Assembly: GCA_003565815.1 (NCBI GenBank)
Contig: PXAS01000253.1
Span: forward strand, 1 to 20,452
Length of the DNA stretch: 20,452 nucleotides
DNA from: PVC group bacterium
GTDB taxonomy: Bacteria > Verrucomicrobiota > Kiritimatiellia > SS1-B-03-39 > UBA6053
Direction: 5' to 3'
Below are positions 1 through 6,535 of this stretch, in pieces; within the stretch, counting starts at the first letter, position 1; each line of letters begins with the position of its first letter. Made by a program: the position numbers and the translations under genes. Under the pieces are notes generated by a model. It did no database searches. It had not been told where the DNA came from and was given only the letters and a program-made list of their open reading frames with translations.

Positions 1-808
1 CGATGCCGCCAATGCCTTTGGCCAGGGTGATGATGTCGGGCTCCAGCCCCATGCCTTCAAAGCTGAAATAACGACCCGTGCGGCCACACCCGGCCTGGAT
101 GTCGTCCACGATCAGGAGCGCGCCCACATCGTGGGCCAATTTTTTCAGGGCCAACAGCCATTCCGCACTGGCCACGTTCACCCCGCCTTCCGCCTGAATG
201 GCCTCGACCAGAAAAGCCGCGGGTTTTTCCATGCCCCCGGAAGTGTTTTCCAAGAGCGCGCGCAGCGTGTCCAGACTGTCCAAACCGCCCCCGGAATGCG
301 TATCGAAGGGCCAATGCGAAACATCGCCCAAGCCCACCCCGGCGGCGTTGCGGAAAACTTCGTTCGCGGTGCAGGCGAGGGACCCCAGGGTCATGCCGTG
401 AAATCCCTGGCTGAAGGCAATGACGTGGCTCCGTCCGGTCACCAGACGGGCCAGCTTCAACGAGGCTTCCACCGCATTGGTGCCGGTGGGCCCCATGAAC
501 TGCAGCTTGTAGTCCATGTTCCGCGGGCGCAAAATCGTTTCCACGAAGGCCTGAATGAAGTCACGCTTGGCGACCGTCATCATGTCCAGACTGTGCAACA
601 CCCCGTTTTTCTCCAGATACGCGATCATCGCCGCTTTCATGGCCGGGGGATTGTGACCCAGGTTCAATACGCCCGCTCCGGCATAAAAATCCAGATAGGT
701 CTTTCCGTTTTCGTCGGTCTGCTTTGCATTTTCCGCGGTCTCGAACACCACGGGATATACCCGCGAATAGGCTCTGATTTCCGACTCGTATTCTTTAAAC
801 CAATCCAT
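1..808 (-). CDS. ectB: EctB-like diaminobutyrate--2-oxoglutarate aminotransferase (partial, C-terminus outside window)
   Basis: A PLP-dependent class III aminotransferase, cut by the window edge after 269 residues. EctB enzymes convert L-aspartate-semialdehyde plus glutamate to L-2,4-diaminobutyrate (DABA), the first committed step to ectoine. The sequence shows the EctB-type motifs DFYAGAGVLNLGHN near residue 40, GPTGTNAVEASLKLAR near 106-121, FHGMTLG, and VDDIQAGCGRTG near 240. The presumed PLP lysine is K264 in LAKGIGG. EctB proteins usually read SKSxSG there, so this site is slightly unusual. The start is well supported: AAGGAA (814-819, read on the minus strand) lies 5 nt before the ATG. 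It follows the M20 gene by 44 nt on the same strand, so the two are probably co-transcribed. DABA transaminases also serve siderophore and DABA-catabolic pathways. No ectA or ectC is visible here, so the pathway is not proven. Confidence 0.88.
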   Translation of the reverse strand, partial: MDWFKEYESEIRAYSRVYPVVFETAENAKQTDENGKTYLDFYAGAGVLNLGHNPPAMKAAMIAYLEKNGVLHSLDMMTVAKRDFIQAFVETILRPRNMDYKLQFMGPTGTNAVEASLKLARLVTGRSHVIAFSQGFHGMTLGSLACTANEVFRNAAGVGLGDVSHWPFDTHSGGGLDSLDTLRALLENTSGGMEKPAAFLVEAIQAEGGVNVASAEWLLALKKLAHDVGALLIVDDIQAGCGRTGRYFSFEGMGLEPDIITLAKGIGGI

Positions 809-852
809 GGTGGTTCCTTTCTTTGGCGTGTGTGATCAGGGGGATGTAAAAT

Positions 853-2058
853 TCAGGCATCGTCCTCTCCCGGCAAGGGCACCCCGGCAAGACGCGCGAA
901 CACCCGCACCACCGGAGCGATGACCGCGTCATTGAATCTGTACGCGGGACTGTGACAGGGGACGTCGTACCGCGTACCCAACTCGGCATCCGCTTGCGAC
1001 ATGCCGATGAGCGCAAACGCGCCCGGAATGCGTTGCAAATAATACCCGAAATCCTCCGAAGCCATGATCGGCAACAACAAATCCGTCCGCGAAACCGCAT
1101 CGCCGAACTCCGCCCGCAACGCCCGCCGATACTCGTCGGCGGCTTCGGGATGATTGATCGTCGGATCGTATCGCGGCGAAACCGTGACCTCCGCCTCCAC
1201 CCCGTAACTCGCGGCCGTGTTCCGACTGATCTCCCCAATCAAGTGAAACACGGGCTCGCGCCAGTGGGGCCGAGAAAACCGAATGCTCCCTTCCAGCACC
1301 GCCCTTTCCGGGGTCACCGTCACGCCGCTGCGCGCGTCCACCGAGGTCACGCTCACCACCACGTCCGCCTGCGGGGGGAGGCGGCGGCTGACGATTTGCT
1401 GCAAATTCAGGATCACCGCCGCGGAAGCCAGCACCGGATCGCGGGTCGCTTCCGGTTGGGACGCATGCCCGCCCGGGCCCTGCAATTCAATCCGAAAGGT
1501 GCCGTTGCCCGACATCACCGTCCCCTCGGGGCAAAGCGCCTGCCCCAGGGGCAATGCCGGCCAGTTGTGCCAGCCGTAAATGCAATCGACGCCCTCCAAC
1601 GCCCCCGCTTCGATCATTTTTTTCGCCCCGTGGCCGCCCTCCTCCGCGGGTTGGAAAATCAGCGACACCGGGCCCGCCAACGCATCCGCGTGAAGTTGAA
1701 ACCATTCCCCCGCGGCCAACAACGCCGCCATGTGACCGTCGTGCCCGCAGGCATGCATGCACGCGGGCACCTCGGACGCATAGGGCACCCCCGACGTTTC
1801 CGCGATCGGCAAGGCGTCCATATCCGCCCGAAAAGCCAGGTGTTTTCCATCGGCAAACGCATGCCCGGACGGCAAAATGGTGGCCACCGTCCCCGTGTCC
1901 GCGCATGACCGCCAGGGAATATGGGCAGCGGACAGCAACGCCCGAATCGTTTCCGCGGTTTTACGTTCCTCCCACCTCAGCTCCGGCCAGCGATGCAGGG
2001 CGCGCCGACGTTCCTCCGCCGTTCGCAGGATTTCCCGCCAGTTCGTGGAAAGCACCAT
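853..2058 (-). CDS. M20-family metallo-amidohydrolase (N-acyl amino acid deacylase type)
   Basis: A 401-residue cytosolic enzyme of the M20D type (hippurate / IAA-amino acid / N-acetyl amino acid hydrolases), which removes an acyl group from an amine using two metal ions. Metal-site motifs are in order: FRADMDALP (76-84), MHACGHDGH (101-109), FQPAEEGGHGA (135-145) and GWHNWP (162-167), with a late histidine in PCHSPAYRFND. The dimerisation domain lies in the middle. Length is normal for the family and there is no signal peptide. The ATG is fixed by an in-frame stop two codons upstream; no good ribosome binding site is seen. Because an EctB-like gene follows directly, a substrate such as an N-acetylated diaminobutyrate is plausible. 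Some ectoine-degradation clusters include an M20 enzyme with that role. That link is inference from context; the sequence itself supports only the family. Confidence 0.9.
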   Translation of the reverse strand: MVLSTNWREILRTAEERRRALHRWPELRWEERKTAETIRALLSAAHIPWRSCADTGTVATILPSGHAFADGKHLAFRADMDALPIAETSGVPYASEVPACMHACGHDGHMAALLAAGEWFQLHADALAGPVSLIFQPAEEGGHGAKKMIEAGALEGVDCIYGWHNWPALPLGQALCPEGTVMSGNGTFRIELQGPGGHASQPEATRDPVLASAAVILNLQQIVSRRLPPQADVVVSVTSVDARSGVTVTPERAVLEGSIRFSRPHWREPVFHLIGEISRNTAASYGVEAEVTVSPRYDPTINHPEAADEYRRALRAEFGDAVSRTDLLLPIMASEDFGYYLQRIPGAFALIGMSQADAELGTRYDVPCHSPAYRFNDAVIAPVVRVFARLAGVPLPGEDDA

Positions 2059-2295
2059 CGTTCAAAAAATACAAGCCACCCAAAGCCGCGCCTTGGTGGA
2101 ATGTAACCGAAAATAGGTGAATGGATGCAGGGGCGAATTCATACTCGTAGCCTAGATCGGAAAGAGCGTTCCACAAGTGAAAACAAGTCGAAAAGACGGA
2201 CCGGCCCAAAAAAGTACATTTATGTGCGCAATGGATTACATTATTGTCTATATTCGCCCGCTCTCAAAAACCGATCAACCATGCCAAATCACAAC

Positions 2296-2433
2296 AAAAC
2301 CCTTTTCGAACGGGGGCTCAATCTCTTCCAACCGGCACCATTCAGTCTCGCCAAAGCTGTTCGTACAAATCCAACGTCAAAAGGCGGTAGCTCGTAGGAT
2401 TACCTGTTCTAGAGCCCGTTCGAAAAGCATTTT
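2296..2433. repeat. Inverted-repeat element, about 138 bp, MITE/REP-like
   Basis: The left arm CTTTTCGAACGGGGGCTC (2302-2319) and right arm GAGCCCGTTCGAAAAG (2412-2427) are reverse complements apart from two extra Gs. Four further A/T pairs match after a 2-nt mismatch, extending the arms to 2296 and 2433. The 92 nt between them code for nothing recognisable. This could be a small non-autonomous mobile element or a decayed one. No clear target-site duplication is seen. Confidence 0.5.
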
Positions 2434-2455
2434 TGGCTCTTACTTTGCAGGGATT

Positions 2456-2522
2456 CCCGCGCGGGGGCGCGGGTGTGACTGGAAAAAGCCTTCGGCTCTT
2501 TTCGCTTCAACCCGTTAGGGTT
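2456..2522. repeat. Cluster of three short hairpins
   Basis: Three adjacent inverted repeats: CCCGCG/CGCGGG with a 6-nt loop (2456-2473); GCC-TTC-GGC flanked by A-rich and T-rich arms (about 2483-2500), which looks terminator-like on either strand; and AACCC-GTTA-GGGTT (2509-2522). No gene ends close by on either strand, so a terminator role for the middle hairpin is not supported by context. A structured RNA or a compound REP-type repeat is possible. Confidence 0.5.
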
Positions 2523-2562
2523 ATGGGAGACGGGGCGCTTCAGCTTGCGTCGGATTTCGAGT

Positions 2563-2607
2563 TTTCGGGGGGTCAACGCATCTTCTGATGGTGCAATCCC
2601 CCCGAAA
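2563..2607. repeat. Long two-part hairpin with 10-bp perfect outer stem
   Basis: TTTCGGGGGG (2563-2572) pairs perfectly with CCCCCCGAAA (2598-2607). Inside, CATC (2579-2582) pairs with GATG (2587-2590) around a TTCT loop, giving a stem, an internal loop and a second stem. It lies about 215 nt before the RluA-type start codon. No T-tract follows on either side, so it is not an obvious intrinsic terminator. Confidence 0.55.
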
Positions 2608-2715
2608 GCTCGGAAGGCGGCGTGAGATCAAGCGTTCGGTCTCCCCCGGAGGCCTTTTCCCATGTTCTGGCTTTCCCAACACACTTTCGAACGCCCCTCA
2701 CCCCTGCCGATTCTG

Positions 2716-2769
2716 CCGATTAAATTACCGATTAAATTACCTGTTGCTATATAGTCCGTATATAGTCCG
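2716..2769. repeat. Two short perfect tandem repeats upstream of the pseudouridine synthase gene
   Basis: CCGATTAAATTA occurs twice head to tail (2716-2727, 2728-2739), with a partial copy just before it (2707-2711). TATATAGTCCG occurs twice head to tail (2748-2758, 2759-2769). Both pairs are AT-rich and lie 55-107 nt before the ATG at 2823, where a promoter would be expected. Such duplications can change promoter spacing by slippage. Confidence 0.8.
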
Positions 2770-2822
2770 GGTTCCTGACGGATAGGATTGCAGTCTTGCC
2801 CCTTATCCGTTATGCGGAAACC

Positions 2823-3695
2823 ATGCCCCGCGAACATCAAAGCCGTCAATGGACCGTCAATCGCTCCAGCCCCGCACAAACGCTCCAAGAGGCGTTGCGC
2901 AATCAGTTGAACCTGTCCGGACGCCAGGCCAAGGCCCTGCTGGATCAACGCAATGTCTTTGTGAACGGAAGCCGGGTGTGGATGGCCCGCCATGCGCTCA
3001 AAGCCGGGGACCGCATCGAAGTGCACGGACTCCAAGCCGCCACGTCGGCCAACGCCCCGGAAAAAATCGAAATCCTGTACCGCGACACCTGGCTGATTGC
3101 GGTCAACAAACCCCCGGGCCTGGTGTCGGACCGCGAAAAGGACAGCGTCGAAGCCCGGCTCCGCATCCAATGCAATCTGCCCGATCTCCGGGCCCTGCAT
3201 CGCTTGGACCGCGACACCAGCGGGGTGCTGCTGTTTACCGTAACCGCAAACGAGCGCGCGCCCTACCTCGAACTCTTTCGCAACAAAGCCCTGGAAAAAA
3301 CCTATCTGGCGCTGGCGCGCGGCACCCCTCCGGCGCCGCGCTTCGCGGTGGACGCCCGTTTGGACGGCAAAGAGGCGCTCACCAAAGTCGTCCGACTCCA
3401 ACAACGGGGCGGATATTGCCTCCTGTCCTGCGAGATCCCCACCGGCCGCACCCACCAGATACGCCGCCATTTGCTGCAACATGGTCTGGTCATCGTCGGA
3501 GAACGCCAATACGCCCAAAAAGGTCCCGCCCCCGCGCCGGAAAGATCGGTTCCCCGGCAAATGCTGCACGCCCACCGGCTCGCGCTCCCCTGCCCTCACC
3601 TCAACACCCCCCTTCAATTCTCCGCCCCGCTCCCCCTTGATTTCCGGGAAGCCCTGAAGAATTTTCAGCTACGGGCTCCCAAAGAAACAAATTGA
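2823..3695 (+). CDS. RluA-family RNA pseudouridine synthase
   Basis: A 290-residue enzyme that isomerises uridine to pseudouridine in rRNA or tRNA. An N-terminal S4-like RNA-binding segment (about residues 20-70, with LSGRQAKALLDQRNVFVNG) precedes the catalytic domain. The catalytic motif HRLDRDTSG is present, with the presumed catalytic aspartate at D129. The family motif IPTGRTHQIRRHLLQHG follows at about 205-221. Length fits RluA/RluD-type proteins. The reading frame extends upstream to a TTG at 2796 that has AGGA in front of it. I chose the ATG at 2823 because it gives the normal family N-terminus, but the TTG start cannot be excluded. It stands alone on the plus strand, 80 nt before an unrelated secreted-protein gene. 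The target uridine cannot be read from the sequence. Confidence 0.9.
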   Translation: MPREHQSRQWTVNRSSPAQTLQEALRNQLNLSGRQAKALLDQRNVFVNGSRVWMARHALKAGDRIEVHGLQAATSANAPEKIEILYRDTWLIAVNKPPGLVSDREKDSVEARLRIQCNLPDLRALHRLDRDTSGVLLFTVTANERAPYLELFRNKALEKTYLALARGTPPAPRFAVDARLDGKEALTKVVRLQQRGGYCLLSCEIPTGRTHQIRRHLLQHGLVIVGERQYAQKGPAPAPERSVPRQMLHAHRLALPCPHLNTPLQFSAPLPLDFREALKNFQLRAPKETN

Positions 3696-3775
3696 CTTGT
3701 CCTCGGGAAATAATTTGCGAACGTGACGCTTTGTTCTGGTAAATTTTCACCAAAAAAGGTAACAATCATTCAGGC

Positions 3776-4630
3776 ATGCGATTCATTTTGTCATTATTTT
3801 TCTCTGTTTTGCTGGCGGCTTCCATTGCCAGACCCGACGGAGTGCCCGTGGCTCCTCTGCCCCCCGAGACCCTGGAATCCGGGGAACAAATCTTCCGCGT
3901 GCGCAACGCCCGCATCGAAATCCTTGTCGCTCCCGCCTCCGACGGCATGGTTTCCCTCCGGCACCTGGACGGCGAAAACGTGTTGTCCGGCCCGGTTACG
4001 GTTTTGCCCTTTCCCCTCGAAATCATGGAATCGGCGCTCCCGGTGTTGGAGGGCGAGGACGTTCCCCGCTGGCAGGCCCGCGGTTGGGTGACGTCCGAAA
4101 ATTGGCAGGTGGTGATGCTCACCCAAACCTTCGGTCCCCCCGTGAACATGCGCGTCAACCAAGTGATCACCCTCCCGGCGGACCGGGGGGAAGTTCACTG
4201 GCACACCCGCATGACCTCCCTCTCGCCCTCCGATCTCGCCGCCACCCCCGCACTCACCTGGCCCACCCTGTTCCAAGACAACACCCATTGGCGCAGAGCC
4301 CGGGAAGATGAGGAAACCGTTTGCGACCATTGGGCGGAGCAGGCTCCCACCGCCGCCTCCTTTTCCGCCAAAACCCTGGCATCCCTAGGCCCCGGCGGGC
4401 TTTTTCAAAAATGGCAAAGCACGTGGACCGTGGAGGATGGCGCTGAACTCACGCCCCGGCTTCACTTCAAGAATCGAGACGCAACTCACGACCAGGACCC
4501 CAAATATGTCTGGAAAGCGGAACTGCCCGATCTGATGCCCCCCCAGGGCTGGACCTTGGTCCATGATCTGAAATGGTCTGTTCGTCATGCGGTTGAAATT
4601 GATGAGATTTGTAATTTTCTCACACCATAA
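3776..4630 (+). CDS. Secreted protein of unknown function
   Basis: A 284-residue protein with a clear signal peptide (MRFILSLFFSVLLAASIA, cleavage near residue 19), so it is exported. The mature part is rich in predicted beta strands. Residues 38-70 (RVRNARIEILVAP...GMVSLRHLDGENVL) resemble the opening of beta-sandwich, mutarotase-like domains found in many secreted PVC proteins. That resemblance is weak and I assign no function. No catalytic motif, lipobox or membrane anchor is seen. The ATG is preceded by AAAAAAGG 14 nt away, which is farther than ideal. The gene follows the pseudouridine synthase by 80 nt and precedes the pseudopilin by 70 nt on the same strand, so it may share a transcript with the pseudopilin. 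Confidence 0.8.
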   Translation: MRFILSLFFSVLLAASIARPDGVPVAPLPPETLESGEQIFRVRNARIEILVAPASDGMVSLRHLDGENVLSGPVTVLPFPLEIMESALPVLEGEDVPRWQARGWVTSENWQVVMLTQTFGPPVNMRVNQVITLPADRGEVHWHTRMTSLSPSDLAATPALTWPTLFQDNTHWRRAREDEETVCDHWAEQAPTAASFSAKTLASLGPGGLFQKWQSTWTVEDGAELTPRLHFKNRDATHDQDPKYVWKAELPDLMPPQGWTLVHDLKWSVRHAVEIDEICNFLTP

Positions 4631-4634
4631 AGCC

Positions 4635-4646
4635 CATTACGTAATG
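4635..4646. other. 12-bp perfect palindrome CATTACGTAATG
   Basis: A perfect palindrome without a loop, 4 nt after the stop codon of the secreted-protein gene, followed by TTTT. The absence of a loop makes it a poor terminator. As a dyad it could be a protein-binding site for the pseudopilin gene that starts 55 nt later. Chance occurrence is possible. Confidence 0.3.
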
Positions 4647-4700
4647 TTTTGGAATTTTTAGTGTCGACAAGGGGTGATTTTTCACTTAAAGTTGATTATT

Positions 4701-5096
4701 ATGAAACCTACGCCCCTGGATTCTTCAATCATCGGCCAGAAACGGCCCGCCTTTGACCGCCCGTTCAATGGTTTTACCATTTTGGAAGTCATGATTGTCG
4801 TGATGGTCATTGGCCTATTGGCAACAATCGCCTACCCCTTCTACGGAAGAGCCCGGACCACGACCCAAATCAATCTCTGTCAAGGACACCAACGGGTCCT
4901 TCTCGGGGCCATGGAACAGTACTTGTTTGAAGCCCCGAGCGATGATGCCGCCGTGACCTTCAATGACATCCTCCCGCACGTGAAAGGCGAGGTCATGCCA
5001 AAATGTCCGGCCCAAGGCACCTACACCCTGCATTCGGAATCCGAAGGCATTCAGGGAACCGTGGCCTGCTCAATCGCGATTCACAACGCGGATTGA
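4701..5096 (+). CDS. Pseudopilin-like protein with prepilin cleavage/methylation motif
   Basis: A 131-residue protein with the class III signal NG|FTILEVMIVVMVIGLLATIAYP. The predicted cleavage is between G24 and F25, with the conserved glutamate at +5 (E29), followed by one hydrophobic helix (about 25-45). It should be processed by a prepilin peptidase and assembled into a type II secretion or type IV pilus-like fibre. The tail has the pattern CQ..., KCPAQGTYTL and a late cysteine, as in small lone pseudopilins of PVC bacteria. The 24-residue leader is longer than usual. A GTG at 4674 in the same frame would lengthen it further. AAGGGGTG at 4669-4676 lies too far from the ATG for an ideal ribosome site, so the exact start is uncertain. 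No secretion ATPase or peptidase gene is nearby. Confidence 0.88.
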   Translation: MKPTPLDSSIIGQKRPAFDRPFNGFTILEVMIVVMVIGLLATIAYPFYGRARTTTQINLCQGHQRVLLGAMEQYLFEAPSDDAAVTFNDILPHVKGEVMPKCPAQGTYTLHSESEGIQGTVACSIAIHNAD

Positions 5097-5115
5097 TCCA
5101 CGATCAGCCAAGAGC

Positions 5116-5148
5116 AGCGGTTTTCCATTTCGGATCAAACCGCTTTTT
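5116..5148 (+). terminator. Intrinsic terminator after the pseudopilin gene
   Basis: AGCGGTTT (5116-5123) pairs perfectly with AAACCGCT (5137-5144) across a 13-nt loop and runs into TTTTT (5144-5148). It lies 20 nt after the pseudopilin stop and 7 nt before the stop of the convergent AI-2E-family gene. On the minus strand the stem is preceded by AAAAA rather than followed by T, so it acts mainly on plus-strand transcripts. Confidence 0.75.
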
Positions 5149-5154
5149 ACGCGG

Positions 5155-6288
5155 CTACCCTTCCGACGTCTCCGCTTTCGGGAGGTATTTCTCTTTGGCC
5201 AATCGCCAGAAAACCACCAAAAACGCCGTCAGGGGAACCGCCACCACCAGGCCGAAAATGCCGCCGATGGCCCTCCCCCAGAAAAACATCGCGAAAATGA
5301 CCGCCATGGGATGCAACCCGGTTTTGTTGCCGATGATTTTCGGGGTCAAGTAATAACTTTCCACCACTTGCGTGACCGCCAACACCCCGAGCACCGCAAG
5401 CACCAACCCCCATCCGCCCCCGGGTTGCATGAAGGCCAGCGGAATGGTCACCGTCAGCCCCAGAATATTGCCCAGGTACGGCACCAGATTGGAAAGACCG
5501 AAAATCATCCCGAGCACCAGGCCATTGGCCAAGCCGAACACCGAAAAGCCCATCGCCAGCATCACCCCTTGGATCAGCGCCACCGAAAACTGGCCCCTGA
5601 AATAGGTGACCACGATTTCCACGAACTGGCGGACCAGAAACAGCAAATCGTTGCGGGTTTCCTCCTTGAGGAATAGAAAAAACTGCCCCAAATTATTCAC
5701 GTGAAACGGCGGCGCCACCATGAAAAAAAACAAATACACGGGCATGACCAACCAGCCCAGGAAACTTCCGAAAGTGCCCAGAATCCCGAAAAACCCTTCC
5801 GCCCCCGCCACCGCGAATCGCAGAAAGGCCTGTTGGTGCTCGCGCCAGGTCTGTTCCATCGTTTCCAGGTTCTGCACATCCAGCCAATTCGCCAATGCGG
5901 GAAGATGGGTGTTGATCAATTCCCGCAGCGTTTCCAACAAACCGGGCAAGGCAGAGATGAAGTGGTTGAATTGTTGCACCAGCATGAGCCCGAAAAAATG
6001 CAAAAGCAAAATCGCGGGCGTCAGCACGCAAACAAACACCGCCAGCACCGAGAGCGGCGCGGGCAAATGACTCCGCGTCCGCACCCAATGTGCAAAGGGA
6101 CGCAACAGCAAACTCAGGATCCCCGCCGCCGCCAAGGGCAGGAAGACCGTCGAAAACGCGCTCATAAAGCGAATGATCACCTGAAAGGCAAGCAACACCA
6201 AGCCCGCCAACACCAGACAGGCCAAACCCGTCACCGCCGTGGCAATGATTTTTTGTTGTCGTTCGGTAAAAGTCAGCAGACCGGACAT
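5155..6288 (-). CDS. AI-2E family transporter (UPF0118, PerM-like membrane protein)
   Basis: A 377-residue integral membrane protein of the AI-2E/UPF0118 family. Members have been linked to autoinducer-2 export or to sodium/proton antiport, so the substrate here is open. The sequence shows the family layout: paired N-terminal helices (about 15-38 and 44-65), a third helix (about 80-105), an amphipathic extracytoplasmic segment (about 110-165), then the conserved C-terminal half. That half includes GLANGLVLGMIFGLSNLVPY, an LGLTVTIPLA segment and TPKIIGNKTGLHPMAVIFAM, which is the most diagnostic part. The ATG at 6288 is preceded by AAAGGAAGGG at ideal spacing; an in-frame TTG at 6306 is rejected. 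It converges with the pseudopilin gene and lies downstream of the large operon, separated by a likely terminator. Confidence 0.92.
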   Translation of the reverse strand: MSGLLTFTERQQKIIATAVTGLACLVLAGLVLLAFQVIIRFMSAFSTVFLPLAAAGILSLLLRPFAHWVRTRSHLPAPLSVLAVFVCVLTPAILLLHFFGLMLVQQFNHFISALPGLLETLRELINTHLPALANWLDVQNLETMEQTWREHQQAFLRFAVAGAEGFFGILGTFGSFLGWLVMPVYLFFFMVAPPFHVNNLGQFFLFLKEETRNDLLFLVRQFVEIVVTYFRGQFSVALIQGVMLAMGFSVFGLANGLVLGMIFGLSNLVPYLGNILGLTVTIPLAFMQPGGGWGLVLAVLGVLAVTQVVESYYLTPKIIGNKTGLHPMAVIFAMFFWGRAIGGIFGLVVAVPLTAFLVVFWRLAKEKYLPKAETSEG

Positions 6289-6338
6289 AAGACCCTTCCT
6301 TTGCAAACCTTGCGGATGAAATGACGTTTTCAGACGGT

Positions 6339-6353
6339 TTCCGACGCTCGGAA
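6339..6353. promoter_or_regulatory. Palindrome TTCCGA-N3-TCGGAA upstream of the AI-2E-family gene
   Basis: A 15-bp dyad, TTCCGA-CGC-TCGGAA, 51 nt upstream of the permease start codon. A second copy with the same arms and a different 3-nt centre begins exactly 30 nt away (6369-6385). No T-tract follows this copy, so it is more likely an operator or half of a repeat than a terminator. Confidence 0.35.
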
Positions 6354-6360
6354 GCCCGCG

Positions 6361-6385
6361 AAAAAAGATTTCCGACCTTCGGAAA
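6361..6385 (-). terminator. Probable intrinsic terminator of the nine-gene operon
   Basis: Read on the minus strand, a 7-bp stem TTTCCGA/TCGGAAA with a 3-nt loop is followed at once by TCTTTTTT. It lies about 150 nt after the stop of the last operon gene. The stem is short and only half G/C, so the strength is uncertain. Its arms equal those of the neighbouring palindrome at 6339-6353, which leaves a regulatory role open. Confidence 0.5.
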
Positions 6386-6535
6386 ACATCCGCATACCAT
6401 CCCCTGGGAAAAAACCGAAGCGGAAAACTTCAATCCGCGAACGTTTTTCCCGAGACACGTCTCTTTCCCGCCGGGACGCGAAGCGACTTGGGGCCACTCC
6501 GAACCATTTCATGATACAGCTTATGCTTGGTGAGT

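Larger units (their letters stand above)
2059..2822. other. Gene-free divergent intergenic region with repeats and hairpins
   Basis: About 760 bp between two divergently transcribed starts, the M20 gene to the left and the RluA-type gene to the right. Short open frames here show no recognisable motif, no convincing ribosome binding site and no conserved fold, so none is called. The stretch 2085-2300 is AT-richer than the flanking genes and probably carries the promoter of the M20-ectB pair. A weak candidate on the minus strand is TTGAGA, an 18-nt gap, then TAATGT (about 2266 down to 2237). The right half holds an inverted-repeat element, a hairpin cluster and two tandem repeats, listed separately. 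No tRNA or known riboswitch was recognised. Confidence 0.6.

Noticed and set aside
131..835. 234-codon open frame on the plus strand
   Set aside because: Antisense to the ectB-like gene, which has strong family motifs and a good ribosome site.
2481..2502. Hairpin with A-rich and T-rich arms as an intrinsic terminator
   Set aside because: No gene on either strand ends near it, so a terminator call lacks context; it is kept only as part of the hairpin cluster.
2716..2769. Short CRISPR-like array
   Set aside because: The units are 11-12 bp, directly adjacent and without spacers, so these are simple tandem duplications.
2628..3617. 329-codon open frame on the minus strand
   Set aside because: It is antisense to the RluA-type gene, whose motifs are unmistakable; no ribosome site or family motif is seen in the antisense frame.
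3691..3735. TTGACT followed by an AT-rich stretch as a sigma-70 promoter for the secreted-protein gene
   Set aside because: No -10 hexamer lies at an acceptable distance; the match is to the -35 half only.
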